A stretch of DNA of 64,000 nt from Thalassotalea hakodatensis (GCF_030295995.1 NZ_AP027365.1:1178001-1242000); one strand, 5' to 3'. Counted from the first letter of the stretch, positions 35,098 to 45,408 are shown. The notes: generated from the letters alone by a model not told the origin. Program-made: numbers and translations.

Positions 35098-35388
35098 TTA
35101 TTTTTTTGCTTGCAGCTTATTGAAGGTGGCCATTTGTTCTTCGGTAGCAGGTAATTGATATTTTTCTTTCCACTGTGCGTAAGGCATGCCGTATACATGC
35201 TCTCTTGCATCTTCAATATCTACTTTTTCACCTAGTTTCTCTGCCTCAGCGACAGTCCACTTAGCAAAACAGTTACGACAAAATCCAGCTAAATTCATTA
35301 ACTCAATATTTTGTACATCTTTACGACTGTCTAAGTGGCGCAATAGTCGGCGAAATACTGCCGCTTGAATTTCAATTTCTTTTTCCAT
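35098..35388 (-). CDS. DUF1244 family protein
   Basis: A 96-residue cytoplasmic protein matching DUF1244: AAVFRRLLRHLDSRKDVQNIELMNLAGFCRNCFAKW and YGMPYAQWKEKYQ. The conserved CRNC pair may bind metal. The family is found across proteobacteria without known function. It follows the CsiV gene by four bases. Confidence 0.9.
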   Translation of the reverse strand: MEKEIEIQAAVFRRLLRHLDSRKDVQNIELMNLAGFCRNCFAKWTVAEAEKLGEKVDIEDAREHVYGMPYAQWKEKYQLPATEEQMATFNKLQAKK

Positions 35389-35392
35389 ATGT

Positions 35393-36958
35393 TTAATCTC
35401 CTGCTAATGATTGTACTACCCTTGGTTCAGGGCGATCATGACGGCGAATTTGAACGATCATGCCCATATAAGGGTGATCAAAGTAATGTGTTTCTTGACT
35501 GATTACTCTACGCTTCTGTTTAAGCCTAACTGGCGTTAGTTCAAATGTTGCGTTAGGTCTTAATGCTAAACTTGCTTGCTCTGCTAAGCTCAGATTCATA
35601 ATTGAAAAGTCAGCTTTTACATTTAGGTAATTACCAATTAAATAAATGTTTAAAAATCCATTAAGGTACCAAGGTTGTAACGGAGGTGTCGGCGCTTGAC
35701 CAACACTGAGTTGTTCACCATAGATTATCGGCTCAGGTGCTAGTGTTAGCTGAGAAATCGGTTGTTCATGGTTAAAATGCTGTAGTGTTGATAAAATTTG
35801 CTGTTTTCGTTGAGTGATTGCCTGTTGTTTTTGCATTGCTGGTGAAACTGTAGCGTTATTAAGCGCACCACCAAGAACTGACTGTAAATTTTGCTCAGTA
35901 TCGAGCTCTGATCGTCTTTCTTCATTATATTGTATTAACGCTTGCTGATAGTGCTTTTGCAGATTAGCGCCAGCATATAAACGCATAGGCACTGACTTAC
36001 TTTCTTCAAAAACTGGCTGTCGCCAGCCTACGTGTAATAGTGGTTTAAAGTCACGACTGCGTTTTAATTGCAATACAATATCATCAAGTTTTAATGAAGC
36101 TCTACTTATTAAATAGGGGGTCGATGAGTATAAATTTTCAACGCCATCAATCTTTGATGGCACATGTTCAACAGCATAACTGTTATATGAATACAATGCT
36201 GGATCAACTGATAACGCATCAAACTGATTTGGCGTTAATGTGCATGGAGCATTGTCGAGTAAGTCAGGCAAATAAAGATTAATATCAGGATATGCCGTAG
36301 TGAGCTTTTCAACGATTGTTAAGAATGTTAAATCTTCATCGCTTAATGTTTTTTGCGCGTTAAGAGGGGTTTTAGTTGGTAATGTTACATCAGCAGTGTA
36401 ATTGTTAGGTGTTTTTTCGTCTAATGGTACGCTAAGAGCCCCTTCTTGGGTCGTTTTTACTCGATCAAAGAAATCATCGGTAGTTTGCACATCATGCGAC
36501 TGACTTTGTTCTTCGTGGGAAGTTATCGCCTGAGTTTCAATCGCTTGTTGTTCGTTGTTTGAACGTTTTTCTGCTAAAGCATTCTGATCAAGCTCAGCAA
36601 GATGTTGATTTAACGATAGGTTAAATGTTTGAAATAGACTATTAAGTTTAGGGGCTGAAACGGTATGATATTTACTGAATGCATCTGGTGCGTTAGTGTT
36701 TGCATAACACTGTGGTAATAAACGTTTTAAATTGCTTACATCAGGGGTAAGGTATGTTCCTAGTAAATCACGAGACTGCTCATAGTTAGGTAAAGGTTGT
36801 TGGTTGGTAAATACTTCTTTAATCGCTGATTTATCTGCAATATTTGATAGTAAAATAACTTCTATTTCAAACCAATCACCTGACCATCGACTTGTAGCAG
36901 CGAGGCTATTTGCGACAAAAAGACTGGAAAGCAGCGCTAACCCTTGTTTAAATTTCAT
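35393..36958 (-). CDS. csiV: CsiV-like periplasmic protein
   Basis: A signal peptide (MKFKQGLALLSSLFVANSLAA) precedes the CsiV hallmark WSGDWFEIEVILL. The C-terminal half has SRASLKLDDIVLQLKRSRDFKPLLHVGWRQPV and ends with a Tyr/Phe-rich strand region. In Vibrio cholerae CsiV binds peptidoglycan and is needed for PBP1A activity through LpoA. Here the protein is 521 residues, much longer than in Vibrio, with a Gln/Glu-rich insert around residues 130-220. It lies next to mfd, as in relatives. Confidence 0.82.
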   Translation of the reverse strand: MKFKQGLALLSSLFVANSLAATSRWSGDWFEIEVILLSNIADKSAIKEVFTNQQPLPNYEQSRDLLGTYLTPDVSNLKRLLPQCYANTNAPDAFSKYHTVSAPKLNSLFQTFNLSLNQHLAELDQNALAEKRSNNEQQAIETQAITSHEEQSQSHDVQTTDDFFDRVKTTQEGALSVPLDEKTPNNYTADVTLPTKTPLNAQKTLSDEDLTFLTIVEKLTTAYPDINLYLPDLLDNAPCTLTPNQFDALSVDPALYSYNSYAVEHVPSKIDGVENLYSSTPYLISRASLKLDDIVLQLKRSRDFKPLLHVGWRQPVFEESKSVPMRLYAGANLQKHYQQALIQYNEERRSELDTEQNLQSVLGGALNNATVSPAMQKQQAITQRKQQILSTLQHFNHEQPISQLTLAPEPIIYGEQLSVGQAPTPPLQPWYLNGFLNIYLIGNYLNVKADFSIMNLSLAEQASLALRPNATFELTPVRLKQKRRVISQETHYFDHPYMGMIVQIRRHDRPEPRVVQSLAGD

Positions 36959-37033
36959 CTAAGTACCAACAAGTTATATTCTTTAAATATTTAACAGCTT
37001 TATTATTCATCATACCTTGAATTAGCATCCGTG

Positions 37034-40000
37034 TTAATTGAGTTTTTTTGACAGATCAGCAAGTATTGATGAAATTAAAGTAAAGCGGCTTGCTGTATCT
37101 TCCGTTTCACGGATAAATTTCAACTTATTTGCGCCATCCATTTTAAAAACGCTTGGTTGTTGTTGTATTAAAGAAATAATAAACATGGGGTCGACACGAG
37201 TGTTTTCGCTAAACTCAATTGAACCGCCGGCTGGTCCTGCGTCAATTCGTGCTATACCAATGTTTTGCGCTTTAATTTTCAGTTTAGCAATATGTATTAA
37301 ATTTTTGGCAGCCTGTGGTAATAGACCAAAACGATCGATTAATTCAATTTGCACATCGTCTAATTCTGCTTTGTTTTTGCAACTTGCGATACGCTTATAC
37401 AAACTTAAACGTAAGCTTACATCAAAAATATAATCATCAGGTAATAAGGCTGGTACACGTAAGTCAACTTCAGTTTGTGTTGCTAATACTTGGTCAAGCG
37501 ATGGCTGTTTACCTTCTTTTAAAGCATTTACCGCTTGGTCAAGCATTTCCATGTATAAACTAAACCCTACTTGGTTCATTGAACCACTCTGGTCTTCACC
37601 AAGTAACTCACCAGCACCACGAATTTCTAAATCGTGTGTAGCAAGGGTAAAACCTGCGCCAAGGTCTTCCAATGAAGCAATAGCATCAAGACGCTTTTTA
37701 GCATCTTTGGTCATACGCTTTTCATGAGGAGTGAGTAGGTATGCGTAAGCTTGATGATGTGAACGACCCACACGGCCACGAAGTTGATGTAATTGTGCTA
37801 AACCCAAGTGGTCAGCTCGGTCCATAATGATAGTATTGGCACTTGGTACGTCGATACCCGTTTCAATAATAGTAGTACAAACTAATACATTATAACGTTG
37901 GTGATAAAAGTCACTCATGATACGTTCTAGTTCTCGTTCACGCATTTGCCCATGGGCAACAATGACTTTTGCTTCGGGCAATAAGGCTTCTAAATCAGCG
38001 GCGGTTTTGTCGATAGTATCGACATTATTATGTAAGAAGTATACTTGTCCACCCCTTAGAATTTCACGTAAAATAGATTCCCTGATCAGTGAATTGTCTC
38101 GTTGTCTTACAAAGGTTTTTACCGCTAAGCGTTTTGCTGGCGCAGTAGCTATAATTGATAAATCACGCATGCCACCCATCGCCATGTTTAATGTTCTAGG
38201 GATCGGTGTTGCCGTAAGTGTTAAAATATCTACATTAGCACGAAGCTTTTTAATCTTATCTTTTTGTTTCACGCCAAATCGATGCTCTTCATCGACAATA
38301 AGTAGACCTAAGTCATGATATTGGATGCTATTTTGCAATAATTTATGAGTGCCAATGAGAATATCTACCTGACCAGACTCAACACGTTCAATAATTTGGC
38401 TTTGTTCTTTTGCTGATTTAAAACGTGATAAAACTTCAATCGATATAGGCCAATTGGCGAAACGATCTTTAAAGTTCTCATAATGTTGTTGAGCAAGTAG
38501 TGTGGTTGGTACCAAAATAGCCACTTGCTTACTGTCGTTTACTGCGACAAAAGCTGCGCGCATCGCGACTTCTGTTTTACCAAAACCGACATCACCACAC
38601 ACTAATCTATCCATGGTTTTATCAGATAACATGTCGCTAATCACCGCATTAATCGCTTGCTCTTGATCTAAGGTTTCTTCAAAACCAAAACTATCTGCAA
38701 AAGCACGGTAATCTTCTTTGTTGCGAGTAAATTGATAACCCGTATTTGCCGCCCGTTTTGCATAAATATCAAGCAGCTCAGCGGCAACATCTTTCACTTT
38801 TTCTGCTGCTTTTTGTTTAGCTTTACTCCAGGTATCGTTACCGAGTTTATGTAGTGGTGCATGATCTTGATCTGCACCCGAGTACCGAGAAATTAAATGT
38901 AACGAGGCAACCGGTACGTACAACTTAGCGTCGTTGGCGTAACGTAAAGTCAGAAATTCGGTTTTTATGCCGCCAGTTTCTAAGGTTTGCAGACCTAAGT
39001 ATCTTCCTATGCCATGCTCGATATGTACGACAGGTTGACCAATGCTGAGCTCTGCCAAGTTTTTAAAGATTGCATCAGCATGAACGTCTTGTTGGGCTTT
39101 TCTACGTCTTGATTGTCTGACTCGGTCACCGAGTAGTTCAGTTTCCGTAATTAACGCAATATTGTTTTTAGCCGCTGTACCTTTGGATTGAAAAATAAAG
39201 CCAGCACTTAAGGCGTTTACTGTGATTCCGATGGGGTGTTCACTGTCAATAAAGTCAGCAATCGTGTCAAAAAGTGGTGGTGTTAAGTTATTACGTTTTA
39301 ACAGTTCTAATACACTTTCTCGTCGGCCTTGGCTTTCGGCAACGAATAGCGTTTTACCATGAGAAGACTTTTCGTTTATAAAACCATTTAAGAGGTCAAA
39401 CGGATCTTTTGATTGATGATTGACGGTAATATTAGGTAATGGTTTAACATCATAACTTACGATACCTCGCGTGCTAGAAGCTTCATTATTTGCTGTTGCT
39501 TCAATAGTGATACGATCAAAAGGTTTTAGTGCTACGTATAAATCTGTTTCAGAGAGAAATAACTGCTCTGGCGGCAGCAGTGGACGAGTTAAATCGTATT
39601 TTCTATCTTCATAGCGATATTCGATATCATGCCAATAATTTGCTAAAGATTTCTCTATATCACCAGACATGAGCACGATAGTATCGGGTGCTAAATAATC
39701 ACAAAGGGTATCTGTTTGTTCAAAAAAGAGCGGTAAATAATATTCAATCCCCGCGGGTAAAATACCGTTACTTACTTGGTGATAAATAGATTCTTTATCA
39801 ATCGTGCCACTAAATTGTTCTCGGTATTGTCGACGAAACGTATTAATCCCGTCTTTATCGGTAGGAAACTCATGTGCCGGAAGCAAATCAATCGTTTCAA
39901 TTTGTTCTTTTGAACGTTGACTTTCAGGATCAAAATGGCGAATTTCTTCAATTTCATCATCAAAAAAGTCAAGGCGAAAGGGTTTATTACTGCCCATCGG

Positions 40001-40543
40001 GTATAAATCGAGAATCGCACCACGCGCGGAAAATTCGCCATGCTCCATTACTTGATCAACACATCGATAACCGCTTGCTTCTAACTCAACACGCATTTGA
40101 TGTAGATCTTTTCGATCACCTTTTTTGATCAGCAAGCTATTACTTTCAAGGTAAGCTTTTGGTGCTAAGCGTTGAATAAAGGTTGCCGTAGGAACAATGA
40201 CAATACCTTGTTTCATTCGCGAAAGCTGATAAAGCGTTGCTAACCGTTGTGAAATAATATCTTGGTGTGGTGAAAATGTATCGTAAGGGAGTGTTTCCCA
40301 ATCAGGAAATAAACAAAGAGGTACCTGATTGTTTGCATTAATACTGCGTAGTTCTTGCTCAAATTTGAGTGCCGAAGGCGTGTCATGCGTGAGCAATAAA
40401 ATGGGTTTTTCGGTTTGTAAGGCCGCATGATAAATAGCAAGTGTTGCACTTGACCCTAATAAGTTTTGCCATGCCTTTTTATCGGCATTTTTACCCTTGC
40501 GATTAGGTAATGTTGGTTGAAAAAGCGTATTTGATTTAGTCAT
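37034..40543 (-). CDS. mfd: Transcription-repair coupling factor
   Basis: Mfd removes RNA polymerase stalled at DNA damage and recruits UvrA. The 1169-residue protein has the UvrB-homology region at the N-terminus, the RNA polymerase-interacting domain (PVVHIEHGIGRYLGLQTLE), the translocase with Walker A CGDVGFGKTEVAMRAAF, DEEHRFG, TATPIPRTL and the motif VI region LRGRVGRS, and the C-terminal regulatory TRCF domain. Length and order are normal. Confidence 0.97.
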   Translation of the reverse strand: MTKSNTLFQPTLPNRKGKNADKKAWQNLLGSSATLAIYHAALQTEKPILLLTHDTPSALKFEQELRSINANNQVPLCLFPDWETLPYDTFSPHQDIISQRLATLYQLSRMKQGIVIVPTATFIQRLAPKAYLESNSLLIKKGDRKDLHQMRVELEASGYRCVDQVMEHGEFSARGAILDLYPMGSNKPFRLDFFDDEIEEIRHFDPESQRSKEQIETIDLLPAHEFPTDKDGINTFRRQYREQFSGTIDKESIYHQVSNGILPAGIEYYLPLFFEQTDTLCDYLAPDTIVLMSGDIEKSLANYWHDIEYRYEDRKYDLTRPLLPPEQLFLSETDLYVALKPFDRITIEATANNEASSTRGIVSYDVKPLPNITVNHQSKDPFDLLNGFINEKSSHGKTLFVAESQGRRESVLELLKRNNLTPPLFDTIADFIDSEHPIGITVNALSAGFIFQSKGTAAKNNIALITETELLGDRVRQSRRRKAQQDVHADAIFKNLAELSIGQPVVHIEHGIGRYLGLQTLETGGIKTEFLTLRYANDAKLYVPVASLHLISRYSGADQDHAPLHKLGNDTWSKAKQKAAEKVKDVAAELLDIYAKRAANTGYQFTRNKEDYRAFADSFGFEETLDQEQAINAVISDMLSDKTMDRLVCGDVGFGKTEVAMRAAFVAVNDSKQVAILVPTTLLAQQHYENFKDRFANWPISIEVLSRFKSAKEQSQIIERVESGQVDILIGTHKLLQNSIQYHDLGLLIVDEEHRFGVKQKDKIKKLRANVDILTLTATPIPRTLNMAMGGMRDLSIIATAPAKRLAVKTFVRQRDNSLIRESILREILRGGQVYFLHNNVDTIDKTAADLEALLPEAKVIVAHGQMRERELERIMSDFYHQRYNVLVCTTIIETGIDVPSANTIIMDRADHLGLAQLHQLRGRVGRSHHQAYAYLLTPHEKRMTKDAKKRLDAIASLEDLGAGFTLATHDLEIRGAGELLGEDQSGSMNQVGFSLYMEMLDQAVNALKEGKQPSLDQVLATQTEVDLRVPALLPDDYIFDVSLRLSLYKRIASCKNKAELDDVQIELIDRFGLLPQAAKNLIHIAKLKIKAQNIGIARIDAGPAGGSIEFSENTRVDPMFIISLIQQQPSVFKMDGANKLKFIRETEDTASRFTLISSILADLSKKLN

Positions 40544-40686
40544 GAAGCTAGCTGTTTGTCTTGATTATCCGTGAAAAACTTGCTGATGATACCTTAGCAG
40601 GCGCTAGGCGTTAACATTTATTTCGAATTAAAGCTGAAAGACGATATAATAATGACTTTATTACCTTAACTGTAGCGAGAAACCAC

Positions 40687-41331
40687 TTGACCAATAATGA
40701 TGTCCTTCGTCGAATACGTTTTACCTTTCAATTTAAAGATCAACAGATGGTAAATATTTTTGCCTTGGCAAGTAGGCAAGTAACAACGCAACAAGTGATC
40801 GCTTGGTTAAAACCTGATGAAGACAAAGAAACGATGCCTATATCAGACAGTGAATTGGCAAGTTTTCTCAATGGTTTTATTGTTGAAAAGCGCGGTAGAA
40901 GTGAAAAGGCAGTACCAGCGCCTGAAAAGCAACTCACAAAAAACTTAATCTTAAAAAAACTTAAAATAGCGTTGAATTTGACCAGCGACGATATTATTGC
41001 TTTGTTGGCTAAAATGGATGTGACTATTGGCAGTGCAGAATTAACGGCTTTCTTTAGAAAGCCAGAGCATAAAAATTACCGCCACTGTAAATCGCAATTT
41101 TTACGTAATTTTTTAATGGCGCTTCAGTTAACACATCGCCCAGAAGGGGCCGATAAAAAAACGCAACAAAAACCTGCCGAATACCGTAAAAAGCCCATTG
41201 AAAAAATAGAAAACAACGTTGCTAAGCCAGCAAAGGCGAAAAAGCGCTACGATAACCCCAATGCCAGCCCCTATGCTGCCTTTGATGAACAGTCAAAACG
41301 TAATGTATTGTCATTAAAAGAAAAGAAATAG
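40687..41331 (+). CDS. DUF1456 family protein (YehS-like)
   Basis: Two related halves are visible, as in YehS: NNDVLRRIRFTFQFKDQQMV and NLILKKLKIALNLTSDDIIALL. The C-terminus adds a basic tail of about 55 residues. Function is unknown. The start must be the TTG at 40687, since it aligns with the YehS N-terminus and no in-frame ATG precedes the domain. It is four bases upstream of the dehydrogenase gene. Confidence 0.88.
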   Translation: MTNNDVLRRIRFTFQFKDQQMVNIFALASRQVTTQQVIAWLKPDEDKETMPISDSELASFLNGFIVEKRGRSEKAVPAPEKQLTKNLILKKLKIALNLTSDDIIALLAKMDVTIGSAELTAFFRKPEHKNYRHCKSQFLRNFLMALQLTHRPEGADKKTQQKPAEYRKKPIEKIENNVAKPAKAKKRYDNPNASPYAAFDEQSKRNVLSLKEKK

Positions 41332-41335
41332 CACT

Positions 41336-42292
41336 ATGAGTAAGCTTATTCCGTTAGTCAGTCAGCTATCGCTATCTGAACAACAAACGTGGTGTGAAGC
41401 GCTAAATAAATCTTTACAACATCATCAGGTAGATGCGCGAGTTTGCTTACCAAATGAGTTAAGCAACCGTCAAAACGCACTGGTAGAGTTTGCGATAGTA
41501 GCTAATCCTGAACCAGCATTGTTGGCTAACTATCCTAATATTATTTGGGTACATAGTTTGTGGGCCGGTGTAGAAAGGCTTGTTGATGATTTAAAACACA
41601 AACCTATCCAGTTAGTGAGACTTGTTGACCCGTGCTTAGCATTAACGATGGCGCAAGCTTGTGTTGCTTGGAGTTATTTTGTACTACGTGATATGTTGCG
41701 TTACTCGCAACAGCAACAAACAAAAAACTGGCAACAACACCCTGTAACACTTACACAAGAATGCAATATAGCAGTGCTCGGTTTGGGGGAATTAGGCCAA
41801 GCTGCGTGTGCGGCATTAACACAAAATGGTTTTAATGTTCGTGGTTGGAGTCGCAGTAAAAAATCAATAAAAGGTATTGCATGTTTTGCGGGAGATGAAG
41901 GCTTAACTCAAACAATAAGTCATGCTGATATTGTTATTTGTTTGTTACCTTTAACCGATGAAACGCGTCAATTATTTGATAAAAGTCGATTGATGCAATT
42001 AAAAAAAGGCGCAACCTTGATTAACTTTGCTCGCGGCGCCATTATTCATGAACAGGCTTTACTTGAAGTGCTTGATCAAGAACATTTATCTCAGGCAATA
42101 TTAGATGTTTTTAATCAAGAACCTTTACCACAGCAACATGCTTTTTGGTCACATAATAAAGTCACAGTGTTACCGCATATTTCAGCACCAACAAGCCAGA
42201 ATACTGCCTGTGATGTTGTGGTGAACAATATTGTTAATTACTACAATACCGGGCAATTACCACGAACGGTAAGTTACCAAAAAGGATATTAA
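41336..42292 (+). CDS. D-2-hydroxyacid dehydrogenase (GhrA-like)
   Basis: A 318-residue NAD(P)-dependent dehydrogenase of the glyoxylate/hydroxypyruvate reductase A type. The Rossmann motif is VLGLGELGQAACAAL (about residue 145), followed by WSRSKK, LPLTDETR, the catalytic Arg in FARGAIIHEQAL, and the His in LPHISAPT. These enzymes reduce glyoxylate and hydroxypyruvate. The lysine/arginine-rich WSRSKK after the second strand favours NADPH. Confidence 0.88.
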   Translation: MSKLIPLVSQLSLSEQQTWCEALNKSLQHHQVDARVCLPNELSNRQNALVEFAIVANPEPALLANYPNIIWVHSLWAGVERLVDDLKHKPIQLVRLVDPCLALTMAQACVAWSYFVLRDMLRYSQQQQTKNWQQHPVTLTQECNIAVLGLGELGQAACAALTQNGFNVRGWSRSKKSIKGIACFAGDEGLTQTISHADIVICLLPLTDETRQLFDKSRLMQLKKGATLINFARGAIIHEQALLEVLDQEHLSQAILDVFNQEPLPQQHAFWSHNKVTVLPHISAPTSQNTACDVVVNNIVNYYNTGQLPRTVSYQKGY

Positions 42293-42422
42293 CGGTGAGT
42301 TTTTAGCATCTATAGCATTGATAAGTCGTCATTTAGTTATCAATCAATAAAGTGCATGTATTTGAATCAATATTATGCGATAACGTTGTGAACAATGTAC
42401 TTTCTTTAAATGGGCTGTTGAT

Positions 42423-42770
42423 ATGTTTAGATTTTTCGAAAAACTAGCAAATTTAGTATTCCCTTTTCGTGCTATTTTTCTTATCGGAACGTTAGTAAGC
42501 GCCAGTATCTTTGTTTTCCTATTATTATTTGCCGATATTGCCACGCAAAATAACGGGTTAACTTTTTTAATGTTAACATTCTTATGGTGTTTATTGTTTA
42601 GAACGTTAACGTTTTGTTTTCAACCATTAGCACAATCTACTGACAAAATTGTTTTTTTCTCATCAATTAAACATAAATTAATCAATGTTATTCAACTGAT
42701 GTTTTCATTACTTTTTATCGTAGTAAGTTGTGCAACGATTTATCTGTCGATAAAACTACTCACACTTTAG
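42423..42770 (+). CDS. Hypothetical three-helix membrane protein
   Basis: A 115-residue protein with hydrophobic segments near residues 18-38, 46-64 and 90-112. No family was recognised. It has its own ATG after GGGCTGTTGAT and stands between the dehydrogenase and the thioesterase genes. Hydrophobicity and intact length support a real gene, but function is unknown. Confidence 0.65.
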   Translation: MFRFFEKLANLVFPFRAIFLIGTLVSASIFVFLLLFADIATQNNGLTFLMLTFLWCLLFRTLTFCFQPLAQSTDKIVFFSSIKHKLINVIQLMFSLLFIVVSCATIYLSIKLLTL

Positions 42771-42857
42771 TAAGTAGCCAGTAAAGTTTATATTTAACTC
42801 CCTAAAGACAATGGCTTAGTCTATAATTTAACGCATCTTTTTAACAAGGAAATACCT

Positions 42858-43280
42858 ATGCGATTTTTATCTCGACGATTAGTGATGCCAAGCGATTTAA
42901 ATTATGGACTGTCATTATTTGGCGGTCGCGCACTGCAGTGGATTGACGAAGAAGCTGCAATTTATGCAATTTGTCAACTTGAAACTAACTTCTTAGTAAC
43001 TAAACATATTGGTGAAATAACCTTTGAAGCACCCGCTATGCAAGGAGATGTAGTTGAGTTCGGACTGGAAACAAAAAGTGTTGGCCGTACATCAATTACT
43101 GTTAGCTGTTTAGTAAGAAATAAGGTCACTAAAAAAACGATTTGTATGGCTGACGATATCGTTTTTGTGAAAGTGGACCCTGAAACCGGTGCACCGATTG
43201 CACATGGCAAGTCTTTGCAAGAACTTGAGCAACAGACAATTGATGAGATACGTACACTTAATATTAATATGGATAAATAA
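42858..43280 (+). CDS. Acyl-CoA thioesterase, hotdog fold
   Basis: The 140-residue protein matches the YciA/BACH-type hotdog thioesterases: VMPSDLNYGLSLFGGRALQWIDEEAAIYA holds the central helix and catalytic Asp, followed by VTKHIGEITFEAPAMQGDVVEFGLE. It should hydrolyse acyl-CoA esters. AAGGAAA precedes the ATG. An inverted-repeat element begins two bases after the stop. Confidence 0.88.
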   Translation: MRFLSRRLVMPSDLNYGLSLFGGRALQWIDEEAAIYAICQLETNFLVTKHIGEITFEAPAMQGDVVEFGLETKSVGRTSITVSCLVRNKVTKKTICMADDIVFVKVDPETGAPIAHGKSLQELEQQTIDEIRTLNINMDK

Positions 43281-43281
43281 C

Positions 43282-43550
43282 TAGAGCGTGTTGATCTTTC
43301 ATGTTTACTTTTGCCGCAATTTGTTTGGTATTTATACAAGGCAACACTTGCGCTGTGTAGTTATTCTACTCCAGTCAAGCGTTAACACAGTAGAAATGCC
43401 AAACAGATACAGCCCGAAGGGTTCAACTAAACGCCTCCTGCTCTTTGTTACTTGAATTAACCATAGAATGACTATGCAATAATCCAAGTGCCGCGATCAG
43501 AAGGCGTTTAATTTGAACAAAACTTAAACAGCAAAGATCAACACGCTCTA
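43282..43550. mobile_element. Main inverted-repeat family, copy A (long form)
   Basis: Ends TAGAGCGTGTTGATCTTT and its inverse at 43533-43550 are bounded by TA. Two internal hairpins occur: GTAG-TTATT-CTAC (43357-43369) and CATAG-AATGA-CTATG (43462-43476). Relative to the copy at 61230 it contains about 90 extra bases that correspond in position to the interior of the copy at 61525. No gene is inside. Confidence 0.85.
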
Positions 43551-43572
43551 ACTAACGCGTAATGCCATAAAA

Positions 43573-43605
43573 GCGTCATAAACAAGTAACAAAGGTGTCA
43601 TTTTT
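43573..43605 (+). promoter_or_regulatory. Candidate PhoB box before the ornithine-lipid synthase gene
   Basis: Three 11-base units follow one another: GCGTCATAAAC, AAGTAACAAAG and GTGTCATTTTT. Their GTCAT/GTAAC cores start exactly 11 bases apart, the spacing of PhoB direct repeats (CTGTCAT consensus). A -10-like TATGTT (43612-43617) lies ten bases after the last core. Confidence 0.6.
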
Positions 43606-43621
43606 CTTAACTATGTTAAGA

Positions 43622-43645
43622 ACATTCCAATAAAGGTTGGAATGT
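43622..43645 (+). promoter_or_regulatory. Hairpin in the leader of the ornithine-lipid synthase gene
   Basis: Perfect 9-base arms ACATTCCAA and TTGGAATGT enclose TAAAGG, ten bases before a TTTTTGGAG ribosome site region. It may act as an operator or affect translation; it is not a good terminator because five bases separate stem and T run. Confidence 0.5.
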
Positions 43646-43668
43646 GACACTTTTTGGAGCTTTAAAAG

Positions 43669-45390
43669 ATGATCCGTGTTGATGATGTTGTCGAACAAAA
43701 CTTACCTAAAATACAACAAACCCCTTGGTTAGCAAAGCCAGTCAAAGCGATTTTAAAAAGCTTATTACACGAAAACAAATTTCAAGATTTTGAACAGAAG
43801 TACCCGCATATTTCAGGGTTTGATTTTGTCGAACAAGGATTATCACATTTAGGTGTCAGTTATTCAGTGCGAGATAACGAGCGTGAGAATATTCCAAGTG
43901 ATGGTCGCGTGGTCATCATTGCCAATCATCCTATTGGTTCTATTGATGGATTAACCTTAATAAAGCTCGTTGCTGATATTCGTCGTGATGTAAAAGTTGT
44001 GGTGAATAACATGTTAATGGCGCTTACACCATTACAGTCTTTGTTATTGCCCGTTAATAATATGGGAGGGCAAACGCCAAAACAAAACTTACAAGCCATT
44101 CAACAACACTTAGCCAATGACAGCGCGATTATCGTTTTTCCTGCGGGTGAGGTTTCACGTTTAAGCCCAAGTGGCGTGAAAGATGGTAAATGGCATAGTG
44201 GCTTCCTACGTTTTGCTCAGCAAGCTAAATCTCCCATCGTACCAGTATATATAGATGCGAAAAATTCAGCGAAGTTTTACGGTTTATCAATGATGTATAA
44301 ACCAGCATCTACGTTGTTGCTCGTAAACGAAATGTTTAACAAGCAGCAAGGTAACGTTGCGATGCGTATTGGGCAACAAATTCCTTACGAAAGCTATCAA
44401 TCAATAGCTGTAGACATAAAAACCAAAACCAAGCTGTTTAAACAGCACCTTTATCGCTTAAAGAAAAGTCGAGCAGGTATTTTTAAAACACAATCTGCTA
44501 TCGCTCCACACGAAGATAGAAAAGCGCTCAAGCATGCAATAAAAGCTTGTGAATACCTCGGTCAAACGCAAGATGGAAAGTGCATTTATCTCCATCGCTA
44601 CCAAGAGAATGATCCTATTATGCGGGAAATAGGTGTATTACGTGAACAGGCATTCCGTGCAGTGGGTGAAGGGTCTAATCTACGTCGTGATATTGATCAT
44701 TTTGACAAGCACTATCTGCATTTAATTTTATGGGATGATGACGAATTGGAAATTGTTGGGGCATACCGGTTTGCAGATACAAACGACGTGATATCAACGC
44801 AAGGCTTAACGGGATTATATAGCCACTCTTTGTTTGATTTTTGTGAAGAGATGACACCTTACCTTGCACAAGGCTTAGAGCTTGGGCGGAGCTTTGTGCA
44901 GCCTAAATACTGGGGAAAACGCAGTTTAGATTATCTTTGGTTTGGTATTGGCGCGTTTATAAATAAATATCCTAAATATCGCTATTTATTTGGTCCAGTC
45001 ACAATCAGCAATAGTATGCCGCAAGCAGCTAAAGAGCTCATGGTATATTTTTACCGTTTATACTTTGGTAGCGAGCAAAATATCGCAACGTCGCGATCAC
45101 CTTTTACCCTTCAACAATCCGCTATTGAACAATTAACACAGCAATTTACCGGACAAGATTATAAAGCGGACTTTACACGCTTAAAACACCTATTGGCGAA
45201 TATGGGTACTGCGATCCCTACATTATACAAACAATATAGTGAACTTACTGAACGTGGTGGTGTGCAATTTCTTGATTTTGGTGTTGATGCTGAATTTGCC
45301 GACTGCATTGACGGTTTAGTGATGCTAGATTTAGCTAAGTTAAAAACTAAGAAACGAGAACGCTACCTTGGAAAAAAGCTAAAACAATAA
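43669..45390 (+). CDS. olsF: Bifunctional ornithine-lipid synthase (OlsF-like)
   Basis: Two acyltransferases are fused in 573 residues. The N-terminal half is a PlsC-type domain: NHPIGSID (86-93) is the H-x4-D motif and FPAGEVSRLSPSG (about 157-169) the second block. The C-terminal half (about 290-500) is an OlsB/GNAT-type N-acyltransferase: LREQAFRAVGEG, LELGRSFVQPKYWGKRSLDYLW and YLFGPVTISN. In Serratia OlsF, such a fusion makes the phosphorus-free membrane lipid ornithine lipid from ornithine and acyl donors. The PhoB-like box upstream agrees with production under phosphate limitation. The fusion is clear; the substrate is by homology. Confidence 0.82.
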   Translation: MIRVDDVVEQNLPKIQQTPWLAKPVKAILKSLLHENKFQDFEQKYPHISGFDFVEQGLSHLGVSYSVRDNERENIPSDGRVVIIANHPIGSIDGLTLIKLVADIRRDVKVVVNNMLMALTPLQSLLLPVNNMGGQTPKQNLQAIQQHLANDSAIIVFPAGEVSRLSPSGVKDGKWHSGFLRFAQQAKSPIVPVYIDAKNSAKFYGLSMMYKPASTLLLVNEMFNKQQGNVAMRIGQQIPYESYQSIAVDIKTKTKLFKQHLYRLKKSRAGIFKTQSAIAPHEDRKALKHAIKACEYLGQTQDGKCIYLHRYQENDPIMREIGVLREQAFRAVGEGSNLRRDIDHFDKHYLHLILWDDDELEIVGAYRFADTNDVISTQGLTGLYSHSLFDFCEEMTPYLAQGLELGRSFVQPKYWGKRSLDYLWFGIGAFINKYPKYRYLFGPVTISNSMPQAAKELMVYFYRLYFGSEQNIATSRSPFTLQQSAIEQLTQQFTGQDYKADFTRLKHLLANMGTAIPTLYKQYSELTERGGVQFLDFGVDAEFADCIDGLVMLDLAKLKTKKRERYLGKKLKQ

Positions 45391-45408
45391 TTATATTAAC
45401 GTGCAATT